NCBI GenBank assembly: GCA_029560815.1
Contig: JAKQKF010000229.1
Location: 1 to 9,678, forward strand
Reading direction: 5' to 3'
DNA from: a bacterium
Lineage (GTDB): Bacteria > KSB1 > UBA2214
Length of the DNA: 9,678 bases
The position numbers were made by a program, and so were the translations under genes. Numbering within the stretch: the stretch's first letter is position 1; each line of letters opens with the position of its first letter. Below the pieces are notes generated by a model. That model searched no databases. It was not told the DNA's origin and saw only the letters and a program-made list of their open reading frames with translations. Of the stretch, positions 1 to 6,754 are shown one piece after another.

Positions 1-1
1 T

Positions 2-613
2 GGAAAAGCCGACCGGGCTTTTCTGGCCGATACCTTTCGTCCCGCCCGCTACTGTGAATTTTACGGCGCGAATGAAACCAACCTGATCGCCGCACGCTTC
101 GATGAGTTCTACCAGCCGGATTACCGGGCAGTCTTTTTCTCGCTTGCCGATATCGTCCCGCAGAGCGAGGACGGTCTGGTAAGCGGCTCCATGCTGGTCA
201 CCTCGCTGGTCAATGAAGCCCAACCCATCCTCAAAATGGAGCTCGGCGACCGGGTGCTGGTGCGCAACTATGACCGGCTGACCCGGCTGGGTGCGGCTAT
301 CGTTGAAATCGAAGGCCGGAATAATGATTACCTCATCCTCCCGGACGGAGAGAAAATTTCAGGCGCGACCTTGTACATCGCTCTCGAAAAATTGCCCTTT
401 ATGCGGCAGTTCAGGGTCGTACAGGATTCGGCCGCTGCATGCACAGTGTTGCTTAAAATCGCAGATCTTGATGCGGCGAAACGCTTGCAGATTGAAGAGT
501 TGCTGCAGAACCTTTTCATGGAGAGGATACGATACCGGATCGAGTATGTGGAGGAGATTCCCATCGATCCCAACGGCAAAACCAAAATCATCATCTCACG
601 GATGAAACCATGA
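2..613 (+). CDS. PaaK/CapK-like adenylate-forming enzyme, C-terminal part (5' end outside window)
   Basis: The frame is open from base 2 to the TGA at 611-613, so this is the last ~203 residues of a gene that begins left of the window. It shows the landmarks of the phenylacetate-CoA ligase/CapK branch of the ANL superfamily: an A5-like YGANE (bases 62-76) in the context EFYGANET, a GD pair of the A7 region in LGDRV (about base 245), an A8-like GRNND (314-328), and near the end a small C-terminal domain with PNGKTK, whose lysine (578-580) matches the A10 catalytic lysine. Such enzymes activate a carboxylate as acyl-adenylate and often pass it to CoA or another acceptor; the substrate cannot be read from sequence. 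The internal ATG at 191 is not the start, because conserved sequence precedes it. The end overlaps an ATG (ATGA, 610-613). The gene lies beside a second member of the same family, so the two may be paralogues of different specificity. Confidence 0.8.
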   Translation, partial: GKADRAFLADTFRPARYCEFYGANETNLIAARFDEFYQPDYRAVFFSLADIVPQSEDGLVSGSMLVTSLVNEAQPILKMELGDRVLVRNYDRLTRLGAAIVEIEGRNNDYLILPDGEKISGATLYIALEKLPFMRQFRVVQDSAAACTVLLKIADLDAAKRLQIEELLQNLFMERIRYRIEYVEEIPIDPNGKTKIIISRMKP

Positions 614-762
614 CTCGCACCCGGAATTATTCTACCATCAGCAAAAGAATTGCCGAAGGGGTCGCGGGAATCAAGCCGGGTCTGATGAACACGCGTACAC
701 AAATATTGACCAACCCGCAGAGATTAAATTATTGCGGGATGCCAGGAAACACCACGCCTTGA
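610..762 (+). other. 50-codon ATGA-coupled reading frame, possible displaced N-terminus of the next gene
   Basis: An ATG at 610 overlaps the TGA of the preceding gene exactly as other couplings in this window do. It opens a 50-codon frame that stops at 760-762. The predicted start MTRTRNYSTISKRIAEG has no recognised domain. The frame runs into the beginning of the next enzyme but in a different phase; a single -1 shift before base 760 would join it to that gene. It could be a small leader peptide, chance, or the true N-terminal codons of the next gene separated by a frameshift (real or a sequencing error). The stretch 614-731 holds nothing else that I can identify. Confidence 0.25.
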
Positions 763-2045
763 GCCTGATCACTCTCACGACATCCCTGCTGGGGTTGCTC
801 GCTGACTCCGGCCGCTCCTCTTCCGACCTCGCCGGAACTGTGCAGAACCGAGTCCGCAAGCTGATGATGGCGGCCGCCACCGTGCCGCGCCACCGCGAGG
901 CCATGCAGCACACCGGCTACGATCCCCAGCACGACTTTTCCGGAATCGCTGATCTTTCCCGCCTGCCGGTGATGACAAAAGAGGAGCTCAAGGCCGCACC
1001 GGAAAATTTTCTGCAGGAGGACTACGCACACCGGCTGGCCGGCTGTTTTTCGGACCGGACATCAGGCTCGACAGGGATGCCTCTGACCGTCTACCGGTCA
1101 AAACGAGAGCGCGAGATCCAGGTGGCCAAATGGATGCGTCTCCTCCTGCTGAGCGGCTACTGTCCGACCGACAAGGTCTTCTCTTTCACCTCGCCGGGCC
1201 GGCTTGATGAAGGGCGCAGCATGCTCCAGCAGCTTGGTCTGCTTCGACGCCATGCAGTCGACTACACCCTGCCCCCGGAGGTTCTCACCGATGAGCTGCT
1301 GCGCTGCCGACCGGCGGTGGTCTATGGCGTGCGCACCAGTCTGCTCATGGTCGCAGATGAACTGGCCAGACGCGGCCGGCAGACCCCTGCAGTCAAGCTG
1401 CTCCTTGCCGGCGGCGAGGTGATCGACGCATCGACCAGGCGTCGCTGCCGCGAAGCCTTCGGGGTGGAAATCACAGAGACCTATGGAACCGTTGAGATGG
1501 GGGTGATGGCCTGGCAGCAAAAGGGCCGGGAGGGGCTCAGCCTGATCAGTGACTGCACCCTCTTCGAGTTTCTCGACCGCAAGGGCGATCCGGCAGCCCC
1601 GGGCCAGTGGGCGCGCATCATCGTCACCGACCTGCACGGCTGGCTGATGCCCTTCATCCGTTATGATCAGGGCGACCTGGCCACCTATAAAATCGTGGAG
1701 GACGAGAGAGGAGAAAGCGTGCAGGTGATCGACCGGATCATCGGCCGACAGGATGACATCGCCACCCTTCCGGATGGACGCAGCCTGACCTATCTGGATT
1801 TTTACGAGACCATGGACAACTATGCAGGGATCCGGCAGTTCCGTATCCGGCAGCAGGCCCCCGACCGCTTTCTTGTCGAGCTGGCGGCCGAAGCGGCTTA
1901 TTATCGCGCCATCGAGAACGAGTTATTGAACAAGCTGGCAAGACTCTCCCCCCTCCCACTCGCTTTCGAAATCCGGCTTGCGGAGCGGATCCCTCCGGAT
2001 TCCAGCGGCAAGATGCGCATGCTCGTGCAGGATTTTAAGACATGA
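732..2045 (+). CDS. PaaK/CapK-like adenylate-forming enzyme (COG1541 type), complete
   Basis: A 437-residue protein, close to the usual 430-460 of the family. All core motifs of the phenylacetate-CoA ligase/CapK group are visible: phosphate-binding SGSTGMP at residues 111-117, A5 YGTVE at 251-255, A7 YDQGD at 311-315, A8 GRQDD at 338-342, and a C-terminal domain ending in SSGKMR with the A10 lysine at residue 427. The N-terminal helical part with LSRLPVMTKEELKAAP (roughly 77-92) is also typical. It should adenylate a carboxylic acid with ATP in the cytoplasm; the acid and the acceptor (CoA, carrier protein or amine) are unknown. The start is uncertain: the frame is open back to 606 but has no ATG or GTG, so TTG 732 is the first usual start and TTG 759 an alternative; neither has a strong ribosome site. 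It is coupled to the next gene through ATGA at 2042-2045. CapK-like proteins are often found in capsule and polysaccharide loci, which fits this setting. Confidence 0.85.
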   Translation: MRDARKHHALSLITLTTSLLGLLADSGRSSSDLAGTVQNRVRKLMMAAATVPRHREAMQHTGYDPQHDFSGIADLSRLPVMTKEELKAAPENFLQEDYAHRLAGCFSDRTSGSTGMPLTVYRSKREREIQVAKWMRLLLLSGYCPTDKVFSFTSPGRLDEGRSMLQQLGLLRRHAVDYTLPPEVLTDELLRCRPAVVYGVRTSLLMVADELARRGRQTPAVKLLLAGGEVIDASTRRRCREAFGVEITETYGTVEMGVMAWQQKGREGLSLISDCTLFEFLDRKGDPAAPGQWARIIVTDLHGWLMPFIRYDQGDLATYKIVEDERGESVQVIDRIIGRQDDIATLPDGRSLTYLDFYETMDNYAGIRQFRIRQQAPDRFLVELAAEAAYYRAIENELLNKLARLSPLPLAFEIRLAERIPPDSSGKMRMLVQDFKT

Positions 2046-3109
2046 ACCGGGTGCCGCGCGATGTGCTTCCAGACTACCTCCACCGCCTGCTGTGTACCAG
2101 CCGGCGAATCCTCTACTGGGCTCTTCCTCCGCTGATATTCTGGATAATCCTCAGGAGTGTCGATCTGCCCCGGCTGGGGCGGCTGGCTTCCGGCGGCCAT
2201 CCGGCCCTGATCATTCTCGGGCTCAGCCTCCTTGTTCCTGTGGTCATGTTGGGTGCGCTGCGCTGGCATCTGCTGCTGCACCATTACGGCTGCGGCCGCT
2301 GCACCTATCGGAAGAGCATCAGGGAGTACTGGCAGGGACTGGCCGTGGGTCTGCTCGCCCCTGGCACCCTCGGATTCGACACTTATCGCATTCTGCTCAC
2401 AGGAGAGCGCAGCGGATACTATCTCCGCTGCGCTTTCATTATCCTGATTGAGAAAGCGGGAGCGCTCTTTTCCTGTGCGCTTCTGGTCGCGGGACTCTTT
2501 CCGCTGCTGGGTCCGAACAGGCTGCCCGAGGGTATCGCCCGTGTGGTCGATGCCCTCTACCTCCTCCTGCTCGCCGGGGGAGCCGGTACTGCGGCCCTGC
2601 TCCTTCTCCGGCGGCGAAGATGGGCCGGCGCGATTGCAGCAGCGGTCAACGCCCGCCTCGAAGCGATGACCCGCCGACTCAATGCCCTCGCACACGGCCA
2701 GCCGGCTCGCGGGGAAGAGGCCCGGGAGGAGGGCAGCCAGCGCACTGGGGCGGCCCTGATCTGGTCCGCGTTTGATGCGGAGGTCGCCCTTCCGGCGGCG
2801 GGACTCTCGCTGGCCATCCATCTGGTGTCCGCCCTGCAGTCCCAGATCCTTTTTCTGGCCTACGGCCACCAGATATCTTTCATCGTCAACCTTTTCATCG
2901 TCCCCTTGCTCTTCCTGCTTTACGCACTGCCGATCTCTTTCGGCGGACTGGGCATCCGCGAGGGGGCCTTCATCCTTGCCTACAGCGCCTTCGGAGTGCC
3001 GGCGGAAACCGCCCTGGTCATCAGTCTCACCGGACTGGCGGGCAACCTGATCAGCTACGGGATCGGCGCCCTCCTCTTCTATCCGGGCGGCGGAACCCGC
3101 CGGTTGTGA
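2042..3109 (+). CDS. UPF0104 / lysylphosphatidylglycerol synthase TM-domain membrane protein
   Basis: A 355-residue inner-membrane protein with about 7-9 hydrophobic segments, among them residues ~24-38, 55-73, 130-155, 168-189, 246-275, 280-298 and 320-347. A basic and acidic cytoplasmic loop lies at ~190-235. Family signatures are RWHLLL near 74-79, PGTLGFDTYR at 107-116 and PISFGGLGIREGAF at 297-310; the last is the hallmark of the UPF0104/LPG_synthase_TM family. Relatives include the flippase part of MprF and AglD-like proteins of archaeal N-glycosylation. Family members are thought to handle or translocate lipid-linked head groups, but most have no proven activity. The MprF aminoacyltransferase domain is absent. 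The start ATG overlaps the stop of the upstream adenylating enzyme, and an AGGA-like site precedes it. In this locus it may move or modify a polyprenyl-phosphate-linked or lipid-linked sugar; that role is inferred. Confidence 0.82.
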   Translation: MNRVPRDVLPDYLHRLLCTSRRILYWALPPLIFWIILRSVDLPRLGRLASGGHPALIILGLSLLVPVVMLGALRWHLLLHHYGCGRCTYRKSIREYWQGLAVGLLAPGTLGFDTYRILLTGERSGYYLRCAFIILIEKAGALFSCALLVAGLFPLLGPNRLPEGIARVVDALYLLLLAGGAGTAALLLLRRRRWAGAIAAAVNARLEAMTRRLNALAHGQPARGEEAREEGSQRTGAALIWSAFDAEVALPAAGLSLAIHLVSALQSQILFLAYGHQISFIVNLFIVPLLFLLYALPISFGGLGIREGAFILAYSAFGVPAETALVISLTGLAGNLISYGIGALLFYPGGGTRRL

Positions 3110-3133
3110 GCTTTGTCGCATTGGAGCGGAAAG

Positions 3134-4063
3134 ATGCTGCACAACACAGCAACAGACAAATTTTCAAAACTTTACTGGGATCTAGAAAATCGACGCCCCC
3201 TGACGCCCGGCGAGGGCTGTCCACTCGACCAATGGCTGACCGGGCGGACGGAGGCGAGATTCGCCATCCATCCCGCCGGCTTTCTGGTCTTTCTGCCGCC
3301 TGACCAGCTGGAGGGCGTTGACGAGTATCGCGCAGGAGATCCCTATGCAGCCGAAGAGGGTTTCGTCAGATGGCCGGCATTCCAGCATCGAAGGCTTGCT
3401 ACCACCCTGAAACTGCTGGAGAAGGCCCTGGCTTCAGTCTCTGGTACCCCGGCGATTCTGGATGTGGCCTGCGGTGAGGGGATTATCACAGCCGAGATCA
3501 AGAAACAGTTTGGCAGCGCGGAGGTATGCGGCATCGACTATTCCATCTCAGCGATCACCACGGCCGCCAGTCTCCACAGCGGAGTCGAGTTTGCCGTAGG
3601 TGATGCACGCCGGCTGCCCTATTCTCCCGGGCGCTTCGACGCGGTGGTCCTCAACAATATCTGGGAACATCTCCCCGATCCCCTTAATCTGCTGGAGGGG
3701 GTGAAGCGGATCCTGAAACCGGGGGGATATGCGATCATCTCCACGCCCAGCCGCTACCGTTTCCGCAATATGGTCAGGGTGGTCCTGGGTCTGCCGGTAG
3801 AATTCATGTCGAAGGAGCATGTGACCGAGTACACGGTGGGACAGGTGCTGGAGCAGCTGCGTTACGCCGGGATGGAGGCGGAGCTTTTCGATGAGCCGCT
3901 GCGGGGTCCGGCCGGCGGCCTGGTGCGTTTCATCGCCTTCAAGATGGCGGTGCCGATAGTCCGCGCCATGCTGCAGCTCATCGGATCGCATCACAGTCCC
4001 GAGGAGACGGTTTTTTATCTTGCTCACAAGCAGGGCTGGCCGGCGGAGGGATCATCCTTGTGA
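3134..4063 (+). CDS. class I SAM-dependent methyltransferase (Methyltransf_11 type)
   Basis: A 309-residue soluble protein with a Rossmann methyltransferase core. With ATG 3134 as start, motif I is LDVACGEG ending at residue 116, motif II acidic CGID at 132-135, GDARRLPY at 156-163, the post-II DAVVLNNIWEHLPDP ending at 183, and LKPGGY at 194-199. The N-terminal ~100 and C-terminal ~80 residues are not recognisable and may bind the acceptor. I chose ATG 3134 because GGAG at 3123-3126 sits 7 bases before it; TTG 3113 would add seven residues but lies only three bases after the previous stop and lacks its own ribosome site. It probably O-, N- or C-methylates a sugar, lipid or attached acyl group made by the neighbouring genes; the acceptor is unknown. 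It is the last gene of the plus operon, and its end overlaps the end of the opposing aminotransferase. Confidence 0.85.
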   Translation: MLHNTATDKFSKLYWDLENRRPLTPGEGCPLDQWLTGRTEARFAIHPAGFLVFLPPDQLEGVDEYRAGDPYAAEEGFVRWPAFQHRRLATTLKLLEKALASVSGTPAILDVACGEGIITAEIKKQFGSAEVCGIDYSISAITTAASLHSGVEFAVGDARRLPYSPGRFDAVVLNNIWEHLPDPLNLLEGVKRILKPGGYAIISTPSRYRFRNMVRVVLGLPVEFMSKEHVTEYTVGQVLEQLRYAGMEAELFDEPLRGPAGGLVRFIAFKMAVPIVRAMLQLIGSHHSPEETVFYLAHKQGWPAEGSSL

Positions 4064-5188
4064 AACGATGAGATCGCAGATATAGTCGATCTCGTCATCG
4101 CCGAGCTCGTAAAAGAGCGGCAGGCGCACGAGACCATCGGAATAGCGATCCGCCTGGGGCAGGAAACGCCCGTCATGGCGGTTGTGGTAGAAGGGGCTCC
4201 TGTGCAGGCTTTGATAGTGAAAGAGTGCCGAAATCCGGTGTCTGCACAGCATGTCAATCAGCTGGGTGCGGCGTTGGAGTGTGTTGAATACCAGATAGAA
4301 GAGATGGCCATTGCCACTGGAATGGAGGGACGGTTGTGGGATCTGCACTCCCTGATCCTGAGCCCAGGCTGAGAGCCGGTTCCTGTACCGGTTCCACTGC
4401 TCAAGGCGTCTGGCCTGAATCTTCTCCAGGTTTTCGAGCTGTGCCCAAAGGAAAGCGGCAGTGAGCTCCGACGGCAGGAAAGAGGAACCGATATCCACCC
4501 AGTGGTATTTATCAGCCTCACCCCGGAAGAAAGCTGCACGGTTGGTCCCCTTTTCCCAGATGATCTCCGCCCGCTCTGCAAACTCGGGATTGTTGACGAC
4601 CAGCATGCCGCCCTCTCCGGCGATGATGTTTTTGGTCTCGTGGAAAGAAAATGCCGCCAGATCTCCACAGGAGCCCAGGGCTTTGCCTTTGTAGGAGGCA
4701 TTGATCGCCTGGGCTGCATCCTCGACGATATGGATGTGATGGCGGCGGGCCAGTGCGACGAGGGGATCCATATCGCAGGCCATGCCGCCATAGTGCACCG
4801 GCACGATCGCGCGCGTCCTGGGAGTGATCAGGGCTTCGAGGGTGCTGACGTCCAGGTTTGGATTTTCAGCCAGACTGTCGGCAAAGATAATGGAGGCGCC
4901 CCGCAAGACAAAGGCGTTGGCCGTGGAGACAAAGGTGAACGAGGGCACGATCACTTCGTCGCCCGGTTGAATATCGAGCAGAATCGCCGCCATCTCCAAA
5001 GCATCGGTACAGGAGGTGGTCAGCAGGCTTGTGTTGAAACGCCATCTCTCCCTGAAGAAGAGCTGGCATTTTTGTGTGAAAGGGCCGTTGCCCGAGAGCC
5101 GGCCGTTCCGCACGGCCTGCCCGATATAGTCGAGCTCCCTGCCTGAGAGAAAGGGCTTGTTGAAAGGGATGCCGGGATGATCCTGCAC
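4052..5188 (-). CDS. wecE: dTDP-4-amino-4,6-dideoxygalactose transaminase (WecE/RffA type)
   Basis: A 378-residue PLP enzyme of the DegT/DnrJ/EryC1/StrS family, similar to E. coli WecE along its whole length as I recall that sequence. Shared blocks are IPFNKPFLSGRELDYI near the start, SCTDALEMAAILLDIQPGDE (59-78), PSFTFVSTANAFVLRGA (82-98), IVPVHYGGMACDMD (128-141), VEDAAQ (155-160), SFHETKN (181-187), EKGTNRAAFFRG (212-223) and WVDIGSSFLPSEL (230-242). Lys186 is the predicted Schiff-base lysine and Asp157 should contact the PLP pyridine nitrogen. The expected reaction transfers an amino group from glutamate to dTDP-4-keto-6-deoxy-D-glucose, giving dTDP-Fuc4N. The start is GTG 5188; an in-frame TAA lies four codons upstream, and an AAGG site stands about 10 bases before the GTG. 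A candidate promoter lies in the gap upstream. The gene sits directly after a GNAT gene, recalling the wecD-wecE pair of enterobacterial common antigen. The rmlA/rmlB functions must come from elsewhere. Confidence 0.92.
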   Translation of the reverse strand: MQDHPGIPFNKPFLSGRELDYIGQAVRNGRLSGNGPFTQKCQLFFRERWRFNTSLLTTSCTDALEMAAILLDIQPGDEVIVPSFTFVSTANAFVLRGASIIFADSLAENPNLDVSTLEALITPRTRAIVPVHYGGMACDMDPLVALARRHHIHIVEDAAQAINASYKGKALGSCGDLAAFSFHETKNIIAGEGGMLVVNNPEFAERAEIIWEKGTNRAAFFRGEADKYHWVDIGSSFLPSELTAAFLWAQLENLEKIQARRLEQWNRYRNRLSAWAQDQGVQIPQPSLHSSGNGHLFYLVFNTLQRRTQLIDMLCRHRISALFHYQSLHRSPFYHNRHDGRFLPQADRYSDGLVRLPLFYELGDDEIDYICDLIVSQG

Positions 5189-5230
5189 GCTTGTCAGCCT
5201 TTAGTGTTAACTAAATGAATCTCTTGGGTA

Positions 5231-5259
5231 TATATACAAGTAGGCAATAAGGCTGTAAA
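5231..5259 (-). promoter_or_regulatory. candidate sigma-70 promoter for the wecE-type gene
   Basis: Reading the minus strand, TTTACA (5259-5254) is followed after exactly 17 bases by TATATA (5236-5231). The first differs from TTGACA by one base and the second shares four of six with TATAAT. Transcription would begin near 5224, about 36 bases before the GTG at 5188. The region is markedly AT-rich in a GC-rich window. Part of the -10 area also forms an imperfect palindrome (CTTGGGTATATATACAAG on the plus strand), which might be an operator. No experimental support is available. Confidence 0.42.
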
Positions 5260-5292
5260 TCGCGGAAAAATCGGCGGGCGGATCCCTGCGGC

Positions 5293-5817
5293 TCAGGGGT
5301 TGTTGATCCGGGCCAGCAGCACCTTGTCGACAAAGGCGCCCTCCTTGAATTCATGCTCCCTGAGCACTCCTTCCTGTCTGAAACCCAGCCTTTCATAAAA
5401 ACGGATCACTGCGGGGAAGCCTGCGTCGGTTTTGCACCAGACCTTGTGCAGTTGAAGGGTTGAGAAGGCATACTCCAGTAATAGCTGGACAGCCTCGGAG
5501 CCGTAACCCTGGCCCTGCAGGCTCTCATCTCCGATGAAGATGCTCATCCTGGCGTTGTGATGGCGGCCGTCGATCTGGTCAAGTGAGACATTGCCGATAT
5601 GGGCGTCATCCTTCAGACGGCAGACGGCAAAGACAATCTTGACGGGATCCTGCTGCAATTTTTCGAACCAGATCAGCTGCTCCTCCCTGGAGAAGGGGAC
5701 CTTGACACCGATCTTGGTATATATTTCCCTGCGGTGCAGCCAGACCCAGGTACGTTCCAGATCAGTGATCTCAAGTCTGCGCAGATAGAGCTGTCGGCCT
5801 TTAGTGGTCTTGTTCAT
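5293..5817 (-). CDS. GNAT-family N-acetyltransferase (RimJ/RimL type), probable amino-sugar acyltransferase
   Basis: A 174-residue cytoplasmic GNAT protein of normal family length. It begins with the RimJ/RimL-like LYLRRLEITDLERTW (10-24). It shows the N-terminal strands around IVFAVCRLKDDAHIGNVSL (61-79), the acetyl-CoA pyrophosphate loop QGQGYGSEA (101-109, motif A), and the C-terminal AVIRFYERLGFRQEGVLRE (136-154). It resembles PseH- and antibiotic-acetyltransferase-like enzymes more than E. coli WecD, but its position immediately before the WecE-type gene suggests that it acylates the 4-amino group of dTDP-Fuc4N. Protein N-terminal acetylation is an alternative that I consider less likely here. 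ATG 5817 follows a GGTGAGGG ribosome site and overlaps the end of the upstream glycosyltransferase gene by 17 bases, so the two are translated together. A gap of 104 bases separates it from the aminotransferase. Confidence 0.85.
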   Translation of the reverse strand: MNKTTKGRQLYLRRLEITDLERTWVWLHRREIYTKIGVKVPFSREEQLIWFEKLQQDPVKIVFAVCRLKDDAHIGNVSLDQIDGRHHNARMSIFIGDESLQGQGYGSEAVQLLLEYAFSTLQLHKVWCKTDAGFPAVIRFYERLGFRQEGVLREHEFKEGAFVDKVLLARINNP

Positions 5818-6754
5818 CCCTCACCCCGACCTGACGGTAGATTGCATACCTGGGCATGCCGGTTAGCTCCAGAATGATGCGGCCGATGTACTCCCCGAGG
5901 ATCCCGACCTCGACCAGCAGCATGCCGCCGAAGAACATGATCGCCAGAATCAGCGAAGTGAATCCCGGAACGCCGACGCCGCCGGCCAGCCAAAGTATGA
6001 AGGAGTAGACTCCGTATAAAAAAGCGAGTGCAGCCGTGATGATGCCGGCGATGGAAAAAATGCGCAACGGCAGCAGCGTGACATGGATGATGCTGCGATA
6101 GGTCTCCTTGATCAACTTGAAGAGTCCGTAGCCGCTGCTGCCGAGGGGACGTGGGCGGTGCTCGACCGGCACATTATGGATTTTGTGGGTCAGTCGGACG
6201 ATCAATGGACCCAGCTGGGGAAAGCTCATACGATAGAGGACGATCGTGCGGGCGAAGGCGGCCGGCATAATTCGGAAACTCGTCGTGACGATGCCGGAGG
6301 GCTTGCCGTAAAAAAGGCCGAGGATGGTCTGCATCAGCAGGGTGCCGAGATGGCGCAGCCGGCTTTGCCCTCGGGAGGCCGGCACCCCCATGATGCAGTC
6401 CATCTCCGGATGGTCTCGCATCGCCTCGATCAGCTTGACGAGTTCCTCCGGGGGGTGCTGCAGGTCATCATCCATGGTTATGACGTGGTTTCCGACAGCC
6501 AGTTCCAGGCCGCACAGGGTCGCCTTGAACTGACCGACACGATAGAGGAGATCGATTCCGCGGACAAATTCGTACCTTTCCGCCAGTTCCTCAATTGCCG
6601 CCCAGGTTTGCACATCGGGGCTGTGGTCGTTGACCAGGATTAATTCAAAGGGCGAATGGGGCGCCATCACCTGGCCGATCCGGGCTGCCAGTTCAGCCAG
6701 CCAGGCCCCGGAGGAGTAGCAAGGGATGACGATCGAATAGCGGATTGATTTCAT
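5801..6754 (-). CDS. family 2 glycosyltransferase, ArnC/GtrB/DPM1-like, undecaprenyl-phosphate type
   Basis: A 317-residue GT-A enzyme anchored to the inner membrane. It has the N-terminal YSIVIPCYSSG (6-16), VNDHSPD (41-47, usually NDGSPD; here His replaces Gly), GQFKATLCGLELA (74-86), the metal-binding DDD with following LQHPPEE (95-104), and two hydrophobic hairpins at about 227-258 and 264-290. The second contains GMLLVEVGILGEYIGRI, typical of the GtrB/ArnC group. These enzymes move a sugar from a nucleotide donor to undecaprenyl phosphate on the cytoplasmic face. The donor may be the amino sugar made by the WecE-type neighbour, but that is inference. Its ATG at 6754 overlaps the stop of the ATP-grasp gene as ATGA, and its TAA lies inside the start region of the GNAT gene. 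Product length is normal for the family and nothing seems truncated. Confidence 0.9.
   Translation of the reverse strand: MKSIRYSIVIPCYSSGAWLAELAARIGQVMAPHSPFELILVNDHSPDVQTWAAIEELAERYEFVRGIDLLYRVGQFKATLCGLELAVGNHVITMDDDLQHPPEELVKLIEAMRDHPEMDCIMGVPASRGQSRLRHLGTLLMQTILGLFYGKPSGIVTTSFRIMPAAFARTIVLYRMSFPQLGPLIVRLTHKIHNVPVEHRPRPLGSSGYGLFKLIKETYRSIIHVTLLPLRIFSIAGIITAALAFLYGVYSFILWLAGGVGVPGFTSLILAIMFFGGMLLVEVGILGEYIGRIILELTGMPRYAIYRQVGVRDEQDH

Noticed and set aside
1098..1637. Minus-strand open frame of 179 codons within the second adenylating enzyme
   Set aside because: Antisense shadow: the plus-strand frame carries all the conserved adenylation motifs across this interval.
3113..3133. TTG 3113 as start of the methyltransferase
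   Set aside because: It has no ribosome site of its own, whereas ATG 3134 has GGAG at good spacing inside this stretch.
1901..3142. Long minus-strand open frame of 413 codons opposite the UPF0104 gene
   Set aside because: Its product is a low-complexity run of Q, E, G, D and R with no domain. It is the antisense shadow of a GC-rich hydrophobic gene with clear family motifs.
4502..5146. Plus-strand open frame of 214 codons opposite the WecE-type gene
   Set aside because: It lies wholly within a gene with strong full-length similarity to WecE, and its translation shows no recognisable motif.
5279..5310. Hairpin CGGATC...GATCCG with inner CCTG/CAGG around the stop of the GNAT gene, with TTTTT (5270-5266) further on
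   Set aside because: The stem is broken by a 7-base bulge, contains the stop codon itself, and the T-run is 8 bases away from its foot. It is too weak to call a terminator.
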